Assembly (NCBI GenBank): GCA_964502005.1
Contig: CAZCUX010000011.1
Span: 62,001-126,000 of the forward strand
Source: CAJWOS01 sp964502005
Lineage (GTDB): Bacteria; Myxococcota_A; UBA796; UBA2385
DNA: 64,000 bases
Direction: 5' to 3'
This document shows positions 43,976 to 52,462 of the stretch, piece after piece; within the stretch, counting starts at the first letter, position 1, and each line of letters begins with the position of its first letter. Position numbers and translations under genes: made by a program. Under the pieces are notes generated by a model that was not told the DNA's origin, ran no database searches, and saw only the letters and a program-made list of their open reading frames with translations.

Positions 43976-44635
43976 ATGGCCGGGATTTCGCGGCGCGAAA
44001 CGGATAGTAGGGGGCCCATAACCGAACTACGCCGAACCCAAGAGGCGCGGTTCAATCGCCCCCCCAACGAGGTGGTTGTGGAAACGCTTTCCGCGATTTT
44101 CGCCCGGCGGACGCCGCTTGCGTTCGCGTCCGATCCCGTACCCGACGCTGTCATCGATGCGATTTTGGCGGCCGGACACCAAGCGCCATGCCACAAACAA
44201 ACGTGGCCGTGGCGCTTTGTTGTGGTGGGTCGAGAAACCCGTGAAAAGATGGTTCCGATTGCGGCACGCTTGGCTGCCCAGGCTGCCAAGATTGAGGTGT
44301 CCGACAAAGTGATCAAGTCTGCAAGTGCAACGATCATGGGGCCTAGCGCACTGATAGCGGTTGTCCAGGTGGTCAATTCCGATGCCTTCCGTGCAAAAGA
44401 AGACTACGCGGCCACCGCGTGCGCCATCCAGAACATGCTCCTGGCTGCGGCGGATGCAGGCTTCGTTTCCAAGTGGGGTACGGGAGGGGTGACCCGCGAC
44501 AGGGATACCCACACACTTCTTGGGGTAGACTCTGGGTGTGAAGAGTGTGTCGGCTTTGTGTGGTTGGGCATGCCCAGCCGCATGGCAGAGGTGACCCGTC
44601 CGCCCTTGCACCAACATGTCGTGCGACTTCCCTGA
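43976..44635 (+). CDS. Nitroreductase-family protein
   Basis: The protein belongs to the FMN-dependent nitroreductase fold: IFARRTPLAFASDPVPDAVI, the AAGHQAPCHKQTWPWRFVVVG core (FMN and substrate contacts) and AIQNMLLAAADAGFVSKWGT. The C-terminal WLGMPS segment is also typical. The full frame has 219 residues. The first 30 residues look poorly conserved and GTG codons at 44072 or 44078 may be the true start. It diverges from the diflavin reductase with only 20 bp between starts if the longer form is used. The substrate is unknown. Confidence 0.8.
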   Translation: MAGISRRETDSRGPITELRRTQEARFNRPPNEVVVETLSAIFARRTPLAFASDPVPDAVIDAILAAGHQAPCHKQTWPWRFVVVGRETREKMVPIAARLAAQAAKIEVSDKVIKSASATIMGPSALIAVVQVVNSDAFRAKEDYAATACAIQNMLLAAADAGFVSKWGTGGVTRDRDTHTLLGVDSGCEECVGFVWLGMPSRMAEVTRPPLHQHVVRLP

Positions 44636-44733
44636 GTCCGTTGTTCGTTCGGCGCTTGCCGGTCTTCATTGGCGGGCATACGAACCGGCCCCATTCTCAT
44701 ACTCCGTATTTGCGATTGCCTATGAGGTCCACC

Positions 44734-45282
44734 ATGGCGATGAACCCCCTCGACGACCTTCGCGCTGCCCATGAAGGTGAATATTTCACCAAGCACAACC
44801 GTGATCTCATCGAGAAGCTTCGCGCGCGGTTGACCGCCGAGCGTGCCACACTCGACCTCGCGGCCGGCGGGCTCCATGACCACGAGCTCGCGCAAACCTT
44901 GGCATCGTTGGGTATCGTTCGCGAGACCGTCCCCGTGCTGCACTTGGTTCCTATCGTGATGGTCGCCTGGGCCAGCGGAAAGGTGGAACCCGAAGAGCGG
45001 CAGCTTCTCGAAATGGCCGCGCGGCAAGCGGGTGTTTCCGAAAGCAGTCCCGCGTGGACGCTCCTGCAGGGCATGCTGGTGCGAAAGCCCGACCAAAAGC
45101 TCTACGATGCGTCGCTTGCATATATCGCGGCCATGGAGCCGAAAGCAGCGTGCCAATCGCTGTTGGCGACGGCCCGCAGCGTGGCGGATGCGACGGGCGG
45201 CTTGTTCGGCTTTATTGGCAACATCGAGCAGGCCGAGCGGGATGCGCTCGAAGAAATCGCGGCGCGCTTGAACCTCGCATAG
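44734..45282 (+). CDS. TerB-like helical protein
   Basis: The 182-residue soluble protein is mostly helical. Its centre contains IVMVAWASGKVEPEERQLLEMA, which resembles the 'DG.v...E...l..la' core of tellurite-resistance TerB-like domains, although the first acidic residues differ. A second helical half contains GGLFGFIGNIEQAERDALEEIA, again with the spaced acidic pattern. ATG 44734 has AGGT five bases upstream; ATG 44722 is an alternative. A strong terminator follows. The function is unknown. Confidence 0.6.
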   Translation: MAMNPLDDLRAAHEGEYFTKHNRDLIEKLRARLTAERATLDLAAGGLHDHELAQTLASLGIVRETVPVLHLVPIVMVAWASGKVEPEERQLLEMAARQAGVSESSPAWTLLQGMLVRKPDQKLYDASLAYIAAMEPKAACQSLLATARSVADATGGLFGFIGNIEQAERDALEEIAARLNLA

Positions 45283-45301
45283 CGCGTCGCCTGCGGTCGT
45301 A

Positions 45302-45331
45302 CCCGGCACCGGTTCCTTGGTGCCGGGTTTT
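45302..45331 (+). terminator. Strong intrinsic terminator
   Basis: CCCGGCACC (45302-45310) pairs with GGTGCCGGG (45319-45327) around an 8-base loop and is followed by TTTT. It ends the TerB-like gene and lies just before the 3' end of the convergent sulfatase gene. Confidence 0.9.
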
Positions 45332-45335
45332 GCCG

Positions 45336-47111
45336 TTACGGGGTCGCCGGTTCGAGGTATCCCAGCGCTTCTAAGGCAGCTTCGATGCCGGGGGCCTGCG
45401 CGCCCGCCGGCGCCTCGCCCGCTGCGACAACCTCCTCCCAGCGCGAGAGGATAGGCCCGGTGCGTTCGTCGTCGGGGGCGTCGACAGGCGCGTGGACCTC
45501 GCGCAAGTCGTGTGAGAGGACCGTCCATCGGCGGGGTTGGCTTTGGCTTGCGGCCAGCGACAAGTCCTGCCATCGAATGGCGATGCTGGCCCACGGACCT
45601 ATAGCGGTTGTGGACGGCTCCGTCGCTGGAAACACGGACGCAGCAGACACCGAAACGACGGGCTGTGCTGCATCTTCATGCAATGTGGGCCCCCAGTGGC
45701 GGGGGTCCAGGCCGGCGAGGGAAACGAGCGTCGGAGCGATGTGGGTGGTCGATACCGTGCGCTCGTCGGTTCCTTTCGCAAACTCGGGTGCGCGGACCCA
45801 CAGCGGCACCCGTGTGTCGGGTGCATACGCCAATGGCCCATGGTTGAACACAAGGCCGTGCTCATCGAGGCTTTCCCCGTGGTCGGCGACAATCACGACG
45901 CGTGTTTCGGGGGAGGTGGCCGCGAGAATACGCGCAAGGCGTCGGTCGAGGCTCGCTAACTCCGCGTAGTACAATGCTGTGCCGTGGGCGACAATCTCCG
46001 GCGATAGGTCGTTTGCGCCATTGAGGGGAATAAGGGCAGGGGAGTGGCCGGTCAGGCGCGGTGCAATGCCCATGGACGCGGCAATGTCGATGTCGGGTTC
46101 ATAGGGCCAATGGGGGCCGTATAGGTGAATCCACGTAAAGCGCGGCGGTTCATCGGGCGCGCTCTCGATGCCGTAGTGCAAGGCGCGGTCGAGGGTTTGG
46201 TCGTCGGGGCGGACAAAACCAAATGCGCCGGAGCGTCGATGGGGGAGCCAGCCGAGCACCGGATGTCCAAAGCGGGCGCGCTGTTCGAAGCGACTATCAA
46301 AGGCGTCGAAGCCCCGTGAAAAGCCGAGGTCGGCGTCGAGAACTGCTGCGGAGACGAATGCTGCGGTGCGGTATCCCGCGTGCTGCAGTGCAGCAGGAAC
46401 CCAAGGAAGGGCAGGAGGCACGGGGCGTCCATTGGCGACAACGCCGTGGTCAAGCACATGAACGCCGCTCAGGAGCGTGGTGTGGCTGGGGCCCGTCAAT
46501 GCCGTGGGGGCAAAGGTCCGCACAAATCGACGTGCAGAGGCGCCAAATGCTTCGATGGCCGGCATCTTCGCGGGGCTTCGGTCGCCGCCGAAGCCGGGGA
46601 TAAGGTCGGCGCGGGTGGTGTCGACCGTGACGAGCAAAATGTCCGGTGGGCGCGGAGACGCGGGGTTCCGTGGCGGTGCGAGGGTGCGCGCGCCAAGCCA
46701 AGTGAGCAAAACGGCGCACCCGAGGGCCAAAACGGGAATATGCCGCCCGATTCGGACGGCGCCCCATATCGCAAGACTGCTGCCCAATACCATCCCAAAG
46801 TACGGCAATGGCACCCGCATCATCAGGCGTCCTTCAACGGGAAGCGCCATCAATACGGTGAAAATGCCGGTTGCGAGGACAGACAAGGCCGCTTTGGGCG
46901 CGAAGCGCACGGCTTGGGGCGTGGCGGCTCCCAAGGCCCCGCCGAGGACCGCGGAAATCCCTGCGCCGATGAGACAAACAACGCCCCAGTCGCCGTTATC
47001 GCCGACCACTCCGGGTGCGAAAGGAGTCAACCGGGCCACGATAGCGCCGCTGATTGCTGCGAGGCCGCCGACCGTTATGCTGCGATGCAGCAATTTTTGC
47101 GCGACGCTCAT
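45336..47111 (-). CDS. Membrane-bound sulfatase/alkaline-phosphatase-superfamily protein
   Basis: The 591-residue protein has five or so N-terminal membrane helices (residues 1-145) and then a periplasmic hydrolase domain. Metal ligands are visible in LLVTVDTTRADL and in VADHGESLDEHG ... NHG. The nucleophile region reads ALTGPSHTTLLSG, so a Thr or Ser takes the place of the formylglycine Cys of true sulfatases. This makes it more like phosphoethanolamine or phosphoglycerol transferases, or an inactive relative. It is the last gene of a symporter-lipoprotein-sulfatase operon. A copy of the TTGCTGC-type palindrome covers codons 7-11. Confidence 0.82.
   Translation of the reverse strand: MSVAQKLLHRSITVGGLAAISGAIVARLTPFAPGVVGDNGDWGVVCLIGAGISAVLGGALGAATPQAVRFAPKAALSVLATGIFTVLMALPVEGRLMMRVPLPYFGMVLGSSLAIWGAVRIGRHIPVLALGCAVLLTWLGARTLAPPRNPASPRPPDILLVTVDTTRADLIPGFGGDRSPAKMPAIEAFGASARRFVRTFAPTALTGPSHTTLLSGVHVLDHGVVANGRPVPPALPWVPAALQHAGYRTAAFVSAAVLDADLGFSRGFDAFDSRFEQRARFGHPVLGWLPHRRSGAFGFVRPDDQTLDRALHYGIESAPDEPPRFTWIHLYGPHWPYEPDIDIAASMGIAPRLTGHSPALIPLNGANDLSPEIVAHGTALYYAELASLDRRLARILAATSPETRVVIVADHGESLDEHGLVFNHGPLAYAPDTRVPLWVRAPEFAKGTDERTVSTTHIAPTLVSLAGLDPRHWGPTLHEDAAQPVVSVSAASVFPATEPSTTAIGPWASIAIRWQDLSLAASQSQPRRWTVLSHDLREVHAPVDAPDDERTGPILSRWEEVVAAGEAPAGAQAPGIEAALEALGYLEPATP
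47078..47092. promoter_or_regulatory. Candidate operator at the sulfatase start (TGCTGC-N3-GCAGCA)
   Basis: A perfect palindrome TGCTGC-GAT-GCAGCA lies 19 bp inside the predicted sulfatase reading frame. It matches the three copies between the symporter and M16 genes. It could indicate that the true start is further downstream, or that a regulator binds within the first codons. Confidence 0.45.
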
Positions 47112-47172
47112 CGACGAACATCCCGCGAGCCCAAGACCGTCGGGGCCCGGCCGCGGTGGGGGACCATTCGGT

Positions 47173-47586
47173 TCAGTCCTCGATGCGCTGGAAGGTCACG
47201 TCCCCTTCGTAAAGCTCGTCTTGGTCGACGAATGCGCAGGTTCCTTCGAGGTCTTCGGTGCCCAACTCAAGCTCGTAGGCGACGCTGATGGTGTAGCCGC
47301 CATATACGCCGACCACATCGACATCGAGCACTTCGTCGTCGACAATGCGCGCGCGTGCTTCGCCTTCAAACAATGCCTCTTTGAACGCAAACTGTCCGAC
47401 GCCCGCGAGGGTCGTGCCCTTGGTGTCGACCAAATCGAGGGACACGGGCATAGAGAAGTACTGGGTGCCAAGCCCAACGTCGCACTCTCCTTTCCAGCGC
47501 CCCGAGAAGGTGCTGCTACAGCCCGTAGACCACAACAACACACAAGTGGTCACAAGTGACAACGAAAGGGGGGCGCGAGACGACAC
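47173..47586 (-). CDS. Small lipoprotein of unknown function
   Basis: The 137-residue product starts with a signal peptide ending in the lipobox-like WSTGC. The mature part is a beta-rich, acidic domain (MPVSLDLVDTKGTTLAGVGQ, then VVGVYGGYTISVAYELE). GTG 47586 was chosen because GGAG lies five bases upstream and the codons that follow encode the signal peptide; the frame is open further upstream without support. It lies between the symporter and sulfatase genes on the same strand, suggesting an operon. No family is recognised. Confidence 0.68.
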   Translation of the reverse strand: MSSRAPLSLSLVTTCVLLWSTGCSSTFSGRWKGECDVGLGTQYFSMPVSLDLVDTKGTTLAGVGQFAFKEALFEGEARARIVDDEVLDVDVVGVYGGYTISVAYELELGTEDLEGTCAFVDQDELYEGDVTFQRIED

Positions 47587-47647
47587 GGACGCTCCAAGAT
47601 GGGTGAGGGGCGTGTACCCGATGGGTATGCCCGTCGTCAACGTCTGC

Positions 47648-49108
47648 TTATGCGACCGATGCGGGTTCCTTGGGGGCCGACGGCGCAAAGCGCACCAGCA
47701 AAAATGCGAGGGGCACGGTCACCGCGATGGCCAAGCCCGCTGCGACGCCGGGGTTTCGCGTGACGGGGCCGAGGTCGAGTCCTATCCAACCCGACCCCAC
47801 GCCGAGGCCAAAATGGAGGACGAGCGCGACGATAGCCGTGACGAGCGCCGGTGTGCCCCGAAGTTTGCCAGGAGCGAACAAGCCGACGACGAGGGGGCCG
47901 GCAGATGCTGCGACGAGGCCGTAAACGCCTTGCTGGCCCAGGATGAGTACCAGCTTCGGCGGGCTCAGGGCGATTCCGATGGTGACGACGGCCAAGCCAG
48001 CCAGGACCCCGCGGTTGAGTCCGACACTGCCCTTTCCGGGCAAGAGGTCGTTGCCGACAGATGCGGAAATCGCGACCAGCAGGCCATCCATGGTCGACAT
48101 ACTCGCAGCCAAAATCGCCACGCTCACGGCGGCACCTACGACCGGCATCGGGAACGCCTCGGCGAGATAGCGCGCGACAACTTGGTCTTGGGGGATGCCG
48201 GGGTCCAGCGTGAGGCGTGCGTATGCGCCCGCAAACAGCACCAGGCAGAACACCGCGAAGGTGCCGATGCCGATGCCAATCGTCTTCGCGAGGTCACGCT
48301 TTCCTTCGACGTAGAGCGCCTTCGTGAGCAAGTGGGGCTGCGTGGTGAGCGCAATTCCCATGACAAACGGAACGACCCACACCTCGGCGACGGAACCAAA
48401 CAATACGCTGTCGGGCGCGACCAAGCCGGTGGTCGCGAGGTCGGCGACCAAGCTGCCATCGGCCCAGAAACGCCAGCCCGAGGCGAAAATGACAACCGCC
48501 ATGATGAGCATCAGCAGACCTTGGGCGGTGTTGGTGAACGCGTGGGCCCACGCGCCCCCGAAGCCGGTGTAGGCAAATACAAAAGCGACGATGAGAATGA
48601 CGGAAGCGGTGTATGGAATACCGAGAGCCGCCTCCATGACGTAGCCGCAACCTACGGCGATCAATACGAGATACGCGACGTTGAGGATATTGAGCCCCGC
48701 AAACAGCTGGCGCAACGTCGCGCTGTCATAGCGGGCGCCCAGCCAGTGTGGCACGGTGAGGGCGCCGTGTTGGCCGCCAATGTCTTGAAATCGGGGCGCA
48801 AAAAGGACCAGGCCTGCCAACAGTCCAGCAATCAGGGGTACGGAGAAGCCGACCAGCGCCGCCAAGCCGTCTTTGTAGACGAAGCCCGGAAAGATGACGA
48901 AAGTGGCGCTGCTGGCCAAGCACGCGCCCAGTGTGATGCCTGCGACGGCCGGATGCATCCGACCGGTTCCGATAGCAAAACCTTCTTTGGTGCTCGTCAT
49001 TTGGCCGCCGCGCCAAGCGAGAGCGCTGGTCACCACGAGGTAAAAGATGAACAGAACCCAAGCGTGTGGGTGTTCTGTGAAGGCACTGCGCAGGCTTTCG
49101 AGGTTCAT
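47648..49108 (-). CDS. Sodium:solute symporter family transporter
   Basis: The 486-residue integral membrane protein has about 13 hydrophobic segments in the LeuT-like SSS arrangement. Family features include the early GFAIGTGRMHPAVAGITLG, the FTNTAQGLLMLIMAV helix (SSS signature region) and AASMSTMDGLLVAISAS, whose Ser/Thr residues usually bind sodium. It takes up an organic solute (acetate, proline, pantothenate or a sugar are all possible) with Na+; the substrate is not readable. ATG 49108 has GGAG upstream. It is the first gene of the minus-strand operon and diverges from the M16 peptidase genes across three operator-like palindromes. Confidence 0.88.
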   Translation of the reverse strand: MNLESLRSAFTEHPHAWVLFIFYLVVTSALAWRGGQMTSTKEGFAIGTGRMHPAVAGITLGACLASSATFVIFPGFVYKDGLAALVGFSVPLIAGLLAGLVLFAPRFQDIGGQHGALTVPHWLGARYDSATLRQLFAGLNILNVAYLVLIAVGCGYVMEAALGIPYTASVILIVAFVFAYTGFGGAWAHAFTNTAQGLLMLIMAVVIFASGWRFWADGSLVADLATTGLVAPDSVLFGSVAEVWVVPFVMGIALTTQPHLLTKALYVEGKRDLAKTIGIGIGTFAVFCLVLFAGAYARLTLDPGIPQDQVVARYLAEAFPMPVVGAAVSVAILAASMSTMDGLLVAISASVGNDLLPGKGSVGLNRGVLAGLAVVTIGIALSPPKLVLILGQQGVYGLVAASAGPLVVGLFAPGKLRGTPALVTAIVALVLHFGLGVGSGWIGLDLGPVTRNPGVAAGLAIAVTVPLAFLLVRFAPSAPKEPASVA

Positions 49109-49139
49109 GGGATCTCCGGCTGCCCGCCTTCTATCTTGA

Positions 49140-49199
49140 TTGCTGCACTGCAACAAGCAAATTGCTGCGACGCAGTAAGGTCATGTTGCGATGCAGCAA
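49140..49199. promoter_or_regulatory. Three phased near-palindromes between divergent operons
   Basis: Three copies of TTGCTGC-N3-GCAGCAA, each with one or two mismatches between arms, lie at 49140-49156, 49162-49178 and 49183-49199. Their centres are 22 and 21 bp apart, two helical turns, so dimers would bind on the same face. They sit 32 bp upstream of the symporter start and 87 bp upstream of the M16 start. The motif resembles CTGC-N3-GCAG sites known for PhaR/PhbF-type regulators. Confidence 0.75.
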
Positions 49200-49285
49200 T
49201 CTTTGCCAGGTGACAAACAGGCGTCGCCAAAGGGGGACAGCGGTGGGGCCAACCGGTTAGAGCAGTCGTCAGTAGGAGTCAGAAC

Positions 49286-50773
49286 ATGACGGTACGCATT
49301 TTTGACCCACGCCGAGCAGCGGCACGGGAGCATCTGCCCGCGCGCGTTGCGTGGCGGGCATTGTTGATGGGGGGGGCGCTGGCGGCCTGTGGGCCCAAAT
49401 CCGCAGACCTCACGCCGGCCGGCTTGGCTGGACCCTTTCCCCAGTCCATCGTCACCGAAGCGCCGGGGTCGAACCTGGAGATTCCGTTTGAGGAATACGA
49501 CCTCGACAATGGTCTGCACGTCATCCTGAGCCACGATGACTCCGTGCCGTTTGTTTGGGTCAATGTTTGGTACGGCGTCGGCTCGAAGGACGAAAAAGAA
49601 GGACTGACGGGCTTCGCGCACCTCTTTGAGCACATGATGTTTCAAGGGTCGGAGCACGCCAACGGCGACTATTTTGGTCCCCTTCAGGCTGTCGGCGCAC
49701 GCATCAACGGCACCACCAACACCGACCGCACCAATTACTTTGAAGGCGTCCCCGCGGAGCACTTGCCGCTTGCTTTGTTTATGGAGAGCGACCGTATGGG
49801 CTGGCTGTTGCCGGCGCTCACGCCCGAACGTCTGCAAAACCAGCAGGAAGTGGTGCGAAACGAACGTCGGCAAAACTACGACAACCGCCCTTATGGAAAG
49901 GCCTATTTGTGGCTCCACGAGGCGCTCTACCCCGTCGGGCACCCTTATCGCGTGCCCACCATCGGAAAGCACGAAGACATTGAGAACGCAAAGATGGAGG
50001 ACGTTCAGGGCTTCTTCAAGACCTGGTATGTCCCCAACAACGCCAGCCTAGCAATCGTCGGCGACTTCGACACCGCTGTCGCAAAAGAGCTGGTGCAAAA
50101 GTACTTTGGCGAGATTCCCGCAGGCCCCGAGCCAACGCCGGTGACCGAAGCGCCGGCGACCTTGGCGGCGCCGGTTGCGCTGCATTACGCGTCCAAAGTG
50201 CCGCACCATAAAGTTTGGATTGCATACCACAGCCCCAAACTGTACGCGCCTGGGGATGCGGAGCTTGACATCGTGTCTGGCCTGCTTGCAGATGGCAACG
50301 ATAGTGCGCTCTATCAGCGATTGGTCAAGCAAACGGGCGTCGCCCGCGATGTTGTGGCATACCAATCCTCGTCCTACTTGGCAAGTTCGTATGTGATTAC
50401 AGCGACCGCAGCCGAGGGGCACACCACGGATGAAGTCGTTGCGGAAATAGATGCCGTGTTGGCCGAGTTCTTGGCGGCACCGCCCAGCGAAGAAGCGGTG
50501 CAGGATGCAAAGACAAGCTGGGAAGTACGCGCATATGGCTCGTTGCAAACCATCGCCAACAAAGCAAACCAGCTCAACAGCTACTACCTCATGACGGGCA
50601 ACACCCACTACCTCGCGACCGACCTCGGGCGGTATCTCAGCGTGACGCCAAGCACGGCCCATGCCGCGGCAAAGATGTATTTGGGTGTGCCAGAGCGGGT
50701 GGTGATGCATGTCCATCCCCTCGATGCTGCTCCGGAAGGGGCCATTGTCGATGCGCCCGCGGGAGGTGAATGA
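49286..50773 (+). CDS. M16 metallopeptidase lipoprotein, catalytic subunit
   Basis: The 495-residue protein belongs to the insulinase/pitrilysin family M16, which degrades peptides inside a closed chamber. An N-terminal signal with lipobox LAAC (Cys35) implies a lipid-anchored periplasmic or surface enzyme. The inverted zinc motif HLFEH is present (His112, Glu115, His116), and the third ligand Glu is in the following ERRQNYDNRP region. The two homologous halves of a half-size M16 protein are visible. It overlaps the next gene by 4 bp (ATGA); that gene encodes the non-catalytic partner. Confidence 0.93.
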   Translation: MTVRIFDPRRAAAREHLPARVAWRALLMGGALAACGPKSADLTPAGLAGPFPQSIVTEAPGSNLEIPFEEYDLDNGLHVILSHDDSVPFVWVNVWYGVGSKDEKEGLTGFAHLFEHMMFQGSEHANGDYFGPLQAVGARINGTTNTDRTNYFEGVPAEHLPLALFMESDRMGWLLPALTPERLQNQQEVVRNERRQNYDNRPYGKAYLWLHEALYPVGHPYRVPTIGKHEDIENAKMEDVQGFFKTWYVPNNASLAIVGDFDTAVAKELVQKYFGEIPAGPEPTPVTEAPATLAAPVALHYASKVPHHKVWIAYHSPKLYAPGDAELDIVSGLLADGNDSALYQRLVKQTGVARDVVAYQSSSYLASSYVITATAAEGHTTDEVVAEIDAVLAEFLAAPPSEEAVQDAKTSWEVRAYGSLQTIANKANQLNSYYLMTGNTHYLATDLGRYLSVTPSTAHAAAKMYLGVPERVVMHVHPLDAAPEGAIVDAPAGGE

Positions 50774-52257
50774 TGGCCTTCGTTCATTTGGTGCTTTCAA
50801 CGGTCCTGTCGGCAGCGCACGCGGATGACGCCGTGGCGGTCGCCGACCACCGCACTTCGTTCCCGGCTGCATTGGCGCCCCGACCCTTCCAGCTTCCCGA
50901 AGCCCAGACCGCGCGCTTGTCGAACGGGCTCGAAGTACTGGTGGTCGAGAACCACGAAGTTCCGCTCGTCTACGTCAACGTCGTGTTCGCGTCGGGAGCA
51001 GCCACGGATCCGGCCGGCCGCGAGGGACTCGCGTCGGTAGCGATGGAGCTGGTCGAAAAAGGCGCGGGCAATCGTTCCGCCGAAGAGCTTTCGGTGGCGG
51101 CGCGAAAGTTGGGCGCCGAGCTGTCTACCTTTGCGGGAAATGATTCTTCCGGCTTGGGTTTACAGGTTCTCAAGCGCAACGTAGGCGCGGGCCTCGATTT
51201 GTTGGCGGACCTCACGCTTCGTCCAACGTTTCCCGAAGCCGAGTGGACCATCTCCCAAAAGCGGCGCATTCAGGATTTGTCGGCGATTCCTTCTGACCCC
51301 CGCCGGGTGGCAGCGCGGGTGTTCGACCGCCTGATGCATGGTGACGCTTATATTGGCTTGTTCCCGACATTAGAAAGCTACTCCGCGATGAATACAGCGG
51401 AGATGCGGGCATGGTACACCAGCCATGCACGTCCTGACCAAGCGATTGTGTTGGTAGGTGGTGACACAACTCTCGACGAAGTGGTGCCATTGCTCGAAGC
51501 GCGCTTCGCCGGCTGGACGGCAGATGGCGCGGCTCCGCCTGCTCCCGAGATTCCGGCTGAAGTACCGTCTCATCCGCCCAAGACGGTCTACCTTCACGAT
51601 ATGCCGGGAACACCGCAAAGCATCGTCAAGATGGGTGCTTTCGTGATGGACCGCACCGCGCCCGACGCCACCGCGTTTGTGTTGGCAAACCGGGCGTATG
51701 GCGGCCAGTTTATGTCGCGCCTCAACCTCAACTTGCGCGAAGACAAAGGCTGGACCTATGGTGCGCGCTCCGGCATCGACCATTCGCTTCGTCCGGGCGT
51801 GTGGTCGATGGATGCGGGCATCAAAACGTCCGCGACCGCAGCCGCAGTGCAAGAGACCTTTCGAGAGCTGGATGGCTTGTTGCAAGGCGGTGTGAGTGCT
51901 TCCGGTGTCGCGTTCGGTGCGATGGATGCTGATGAGCTGAATCTCGTCCGCGATGGGCTCATCTATACGTGGCCGTTGTCCTTCGAGAACCCCGGCCAGT
52001 TGTTGGGCGACCGCCTGACGATGTGGCGCTACAACCTCCCCGACGATTGGTTGTCTGGCTACACCGACCGTCTTCGCGCGGTTTCGCTCGATGCGGCCCT
52101 CGATTCGTGGAAGAAGAATATCTCCCGCGACGACTTGGTCATTTTGATTGTCGGCGATTCGGCGGTCGTGCGGCCAGAGCTTGAAGCGGCGGGCCTCTCT
52201 GTTGTCCCGGTGGACGCAGAGGGCAAGGTGCTCGCGGCGCCAGCATCCGCGCCCTAA
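50770..52257 (+). CDS. M16 peptidase-like protein, non-catalytic subunit
   Basis: This 495-residue exported protein has a signal peptide (about residues 1-18) and the M16 fold. The HxxEH motif is replaced: the aligned segment reads SVAMELVEKG, without zinc ligands. The C-terminal half keeps LREDKGWTYGARSG, the Arg/Tyr region that positions substrate in the catalytic partner. A catalytic/non-catalytic pair encoded side by side is the known pattern for heterodimeric M16B peptidases. Translation is probably coupled to the upstream gene. Confidence 0.92.
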   Translation: MMAFVHLVLSTVLSAAHADDAVAVADHRTSFPAALAPRPFQLPEAQTARLSNGLEVLVVENHEVPLVYVNVVFASGAATDPAGREGLASVAMELVEKGAGNRSAEELSVAARKLGAELSTFAGNDSSGLGLQVLKRNVGAGLDLLADLTLRPTFPEAEWTISQKRRIQDLSAIPSDPRRVAARVFDRLMHGDAYIGLFPTLESYSAMNTAEMRAWYTSHARPDQAIVLVGGDTTLDEVVPLLEARFAGWTADGAAPPAPEIPAEVPSHPPKTVYLHDMPGTPQSIVKMGAFVMDRTAPDATAFVLANRAYGGQFMSRLNLNLREDKGWTYGARSGIDHSLRPGVWSMDAGIKTSATAAAVQETFRELDGLLQGGVSASGVAFGAMDADELNLVRDGLIYTWPLSFENPGQLLGDRLTMWRYNLPDDWLSGYTDRLRAVSLDAALDSWKKNISRDDLVILIVGDSAVVRPELEAAGLSVVPVDAEGKVLAAPASAP

Positions 52258-52286
52258 CTTCCTTTGGTGTGGATCTCGGTTGCTGC

Positions 52287-52309
52287 GACGTTGTATCCCA
52301 CACAACGTC
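52287..52309 (+). terminator. Hairpin after the M16 operon
   Basis: GACGTTGT (52287-52294) pairs perfectly with ACAACGTC (52302-52309) around a 7-base loop. Only a short pyrimidine stretch follows. It lies 30 bp after the second M16 gene. Confidence 0.55.
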
Positions 52310-52462
52310 CTTTCCGGCTGGTCTGCGCCGGGTGAGATAGGGTGTAGATTCGGGGTCGAAGTTTTGGCCCTCGGGCACGGACCGGATTGTGCCACCCACG
52401 CTCGCCCACGCATATCCTACCGCGGGGCGGGCGTTCCCCATTCCAAGTTCTACGGAGTCGAC

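Noticed and set aside
42015..44021. A 668-codon plus-strand frame opposite the diflavin reductase
   Set aside because: Gly/Arg-rich antisense composition with no motif; the minus strand encodes a clear CysJ-like protein.
46381..46395. Another TGCTGC-AGT-GCAGCA palindrome inside the sulfatase gene
   Set aside because: It lies deep in coding sequence (codons for Ala-Ala-Leu-Gln-His) and is probably a codon coincidence, so I did not add it to the operator set.
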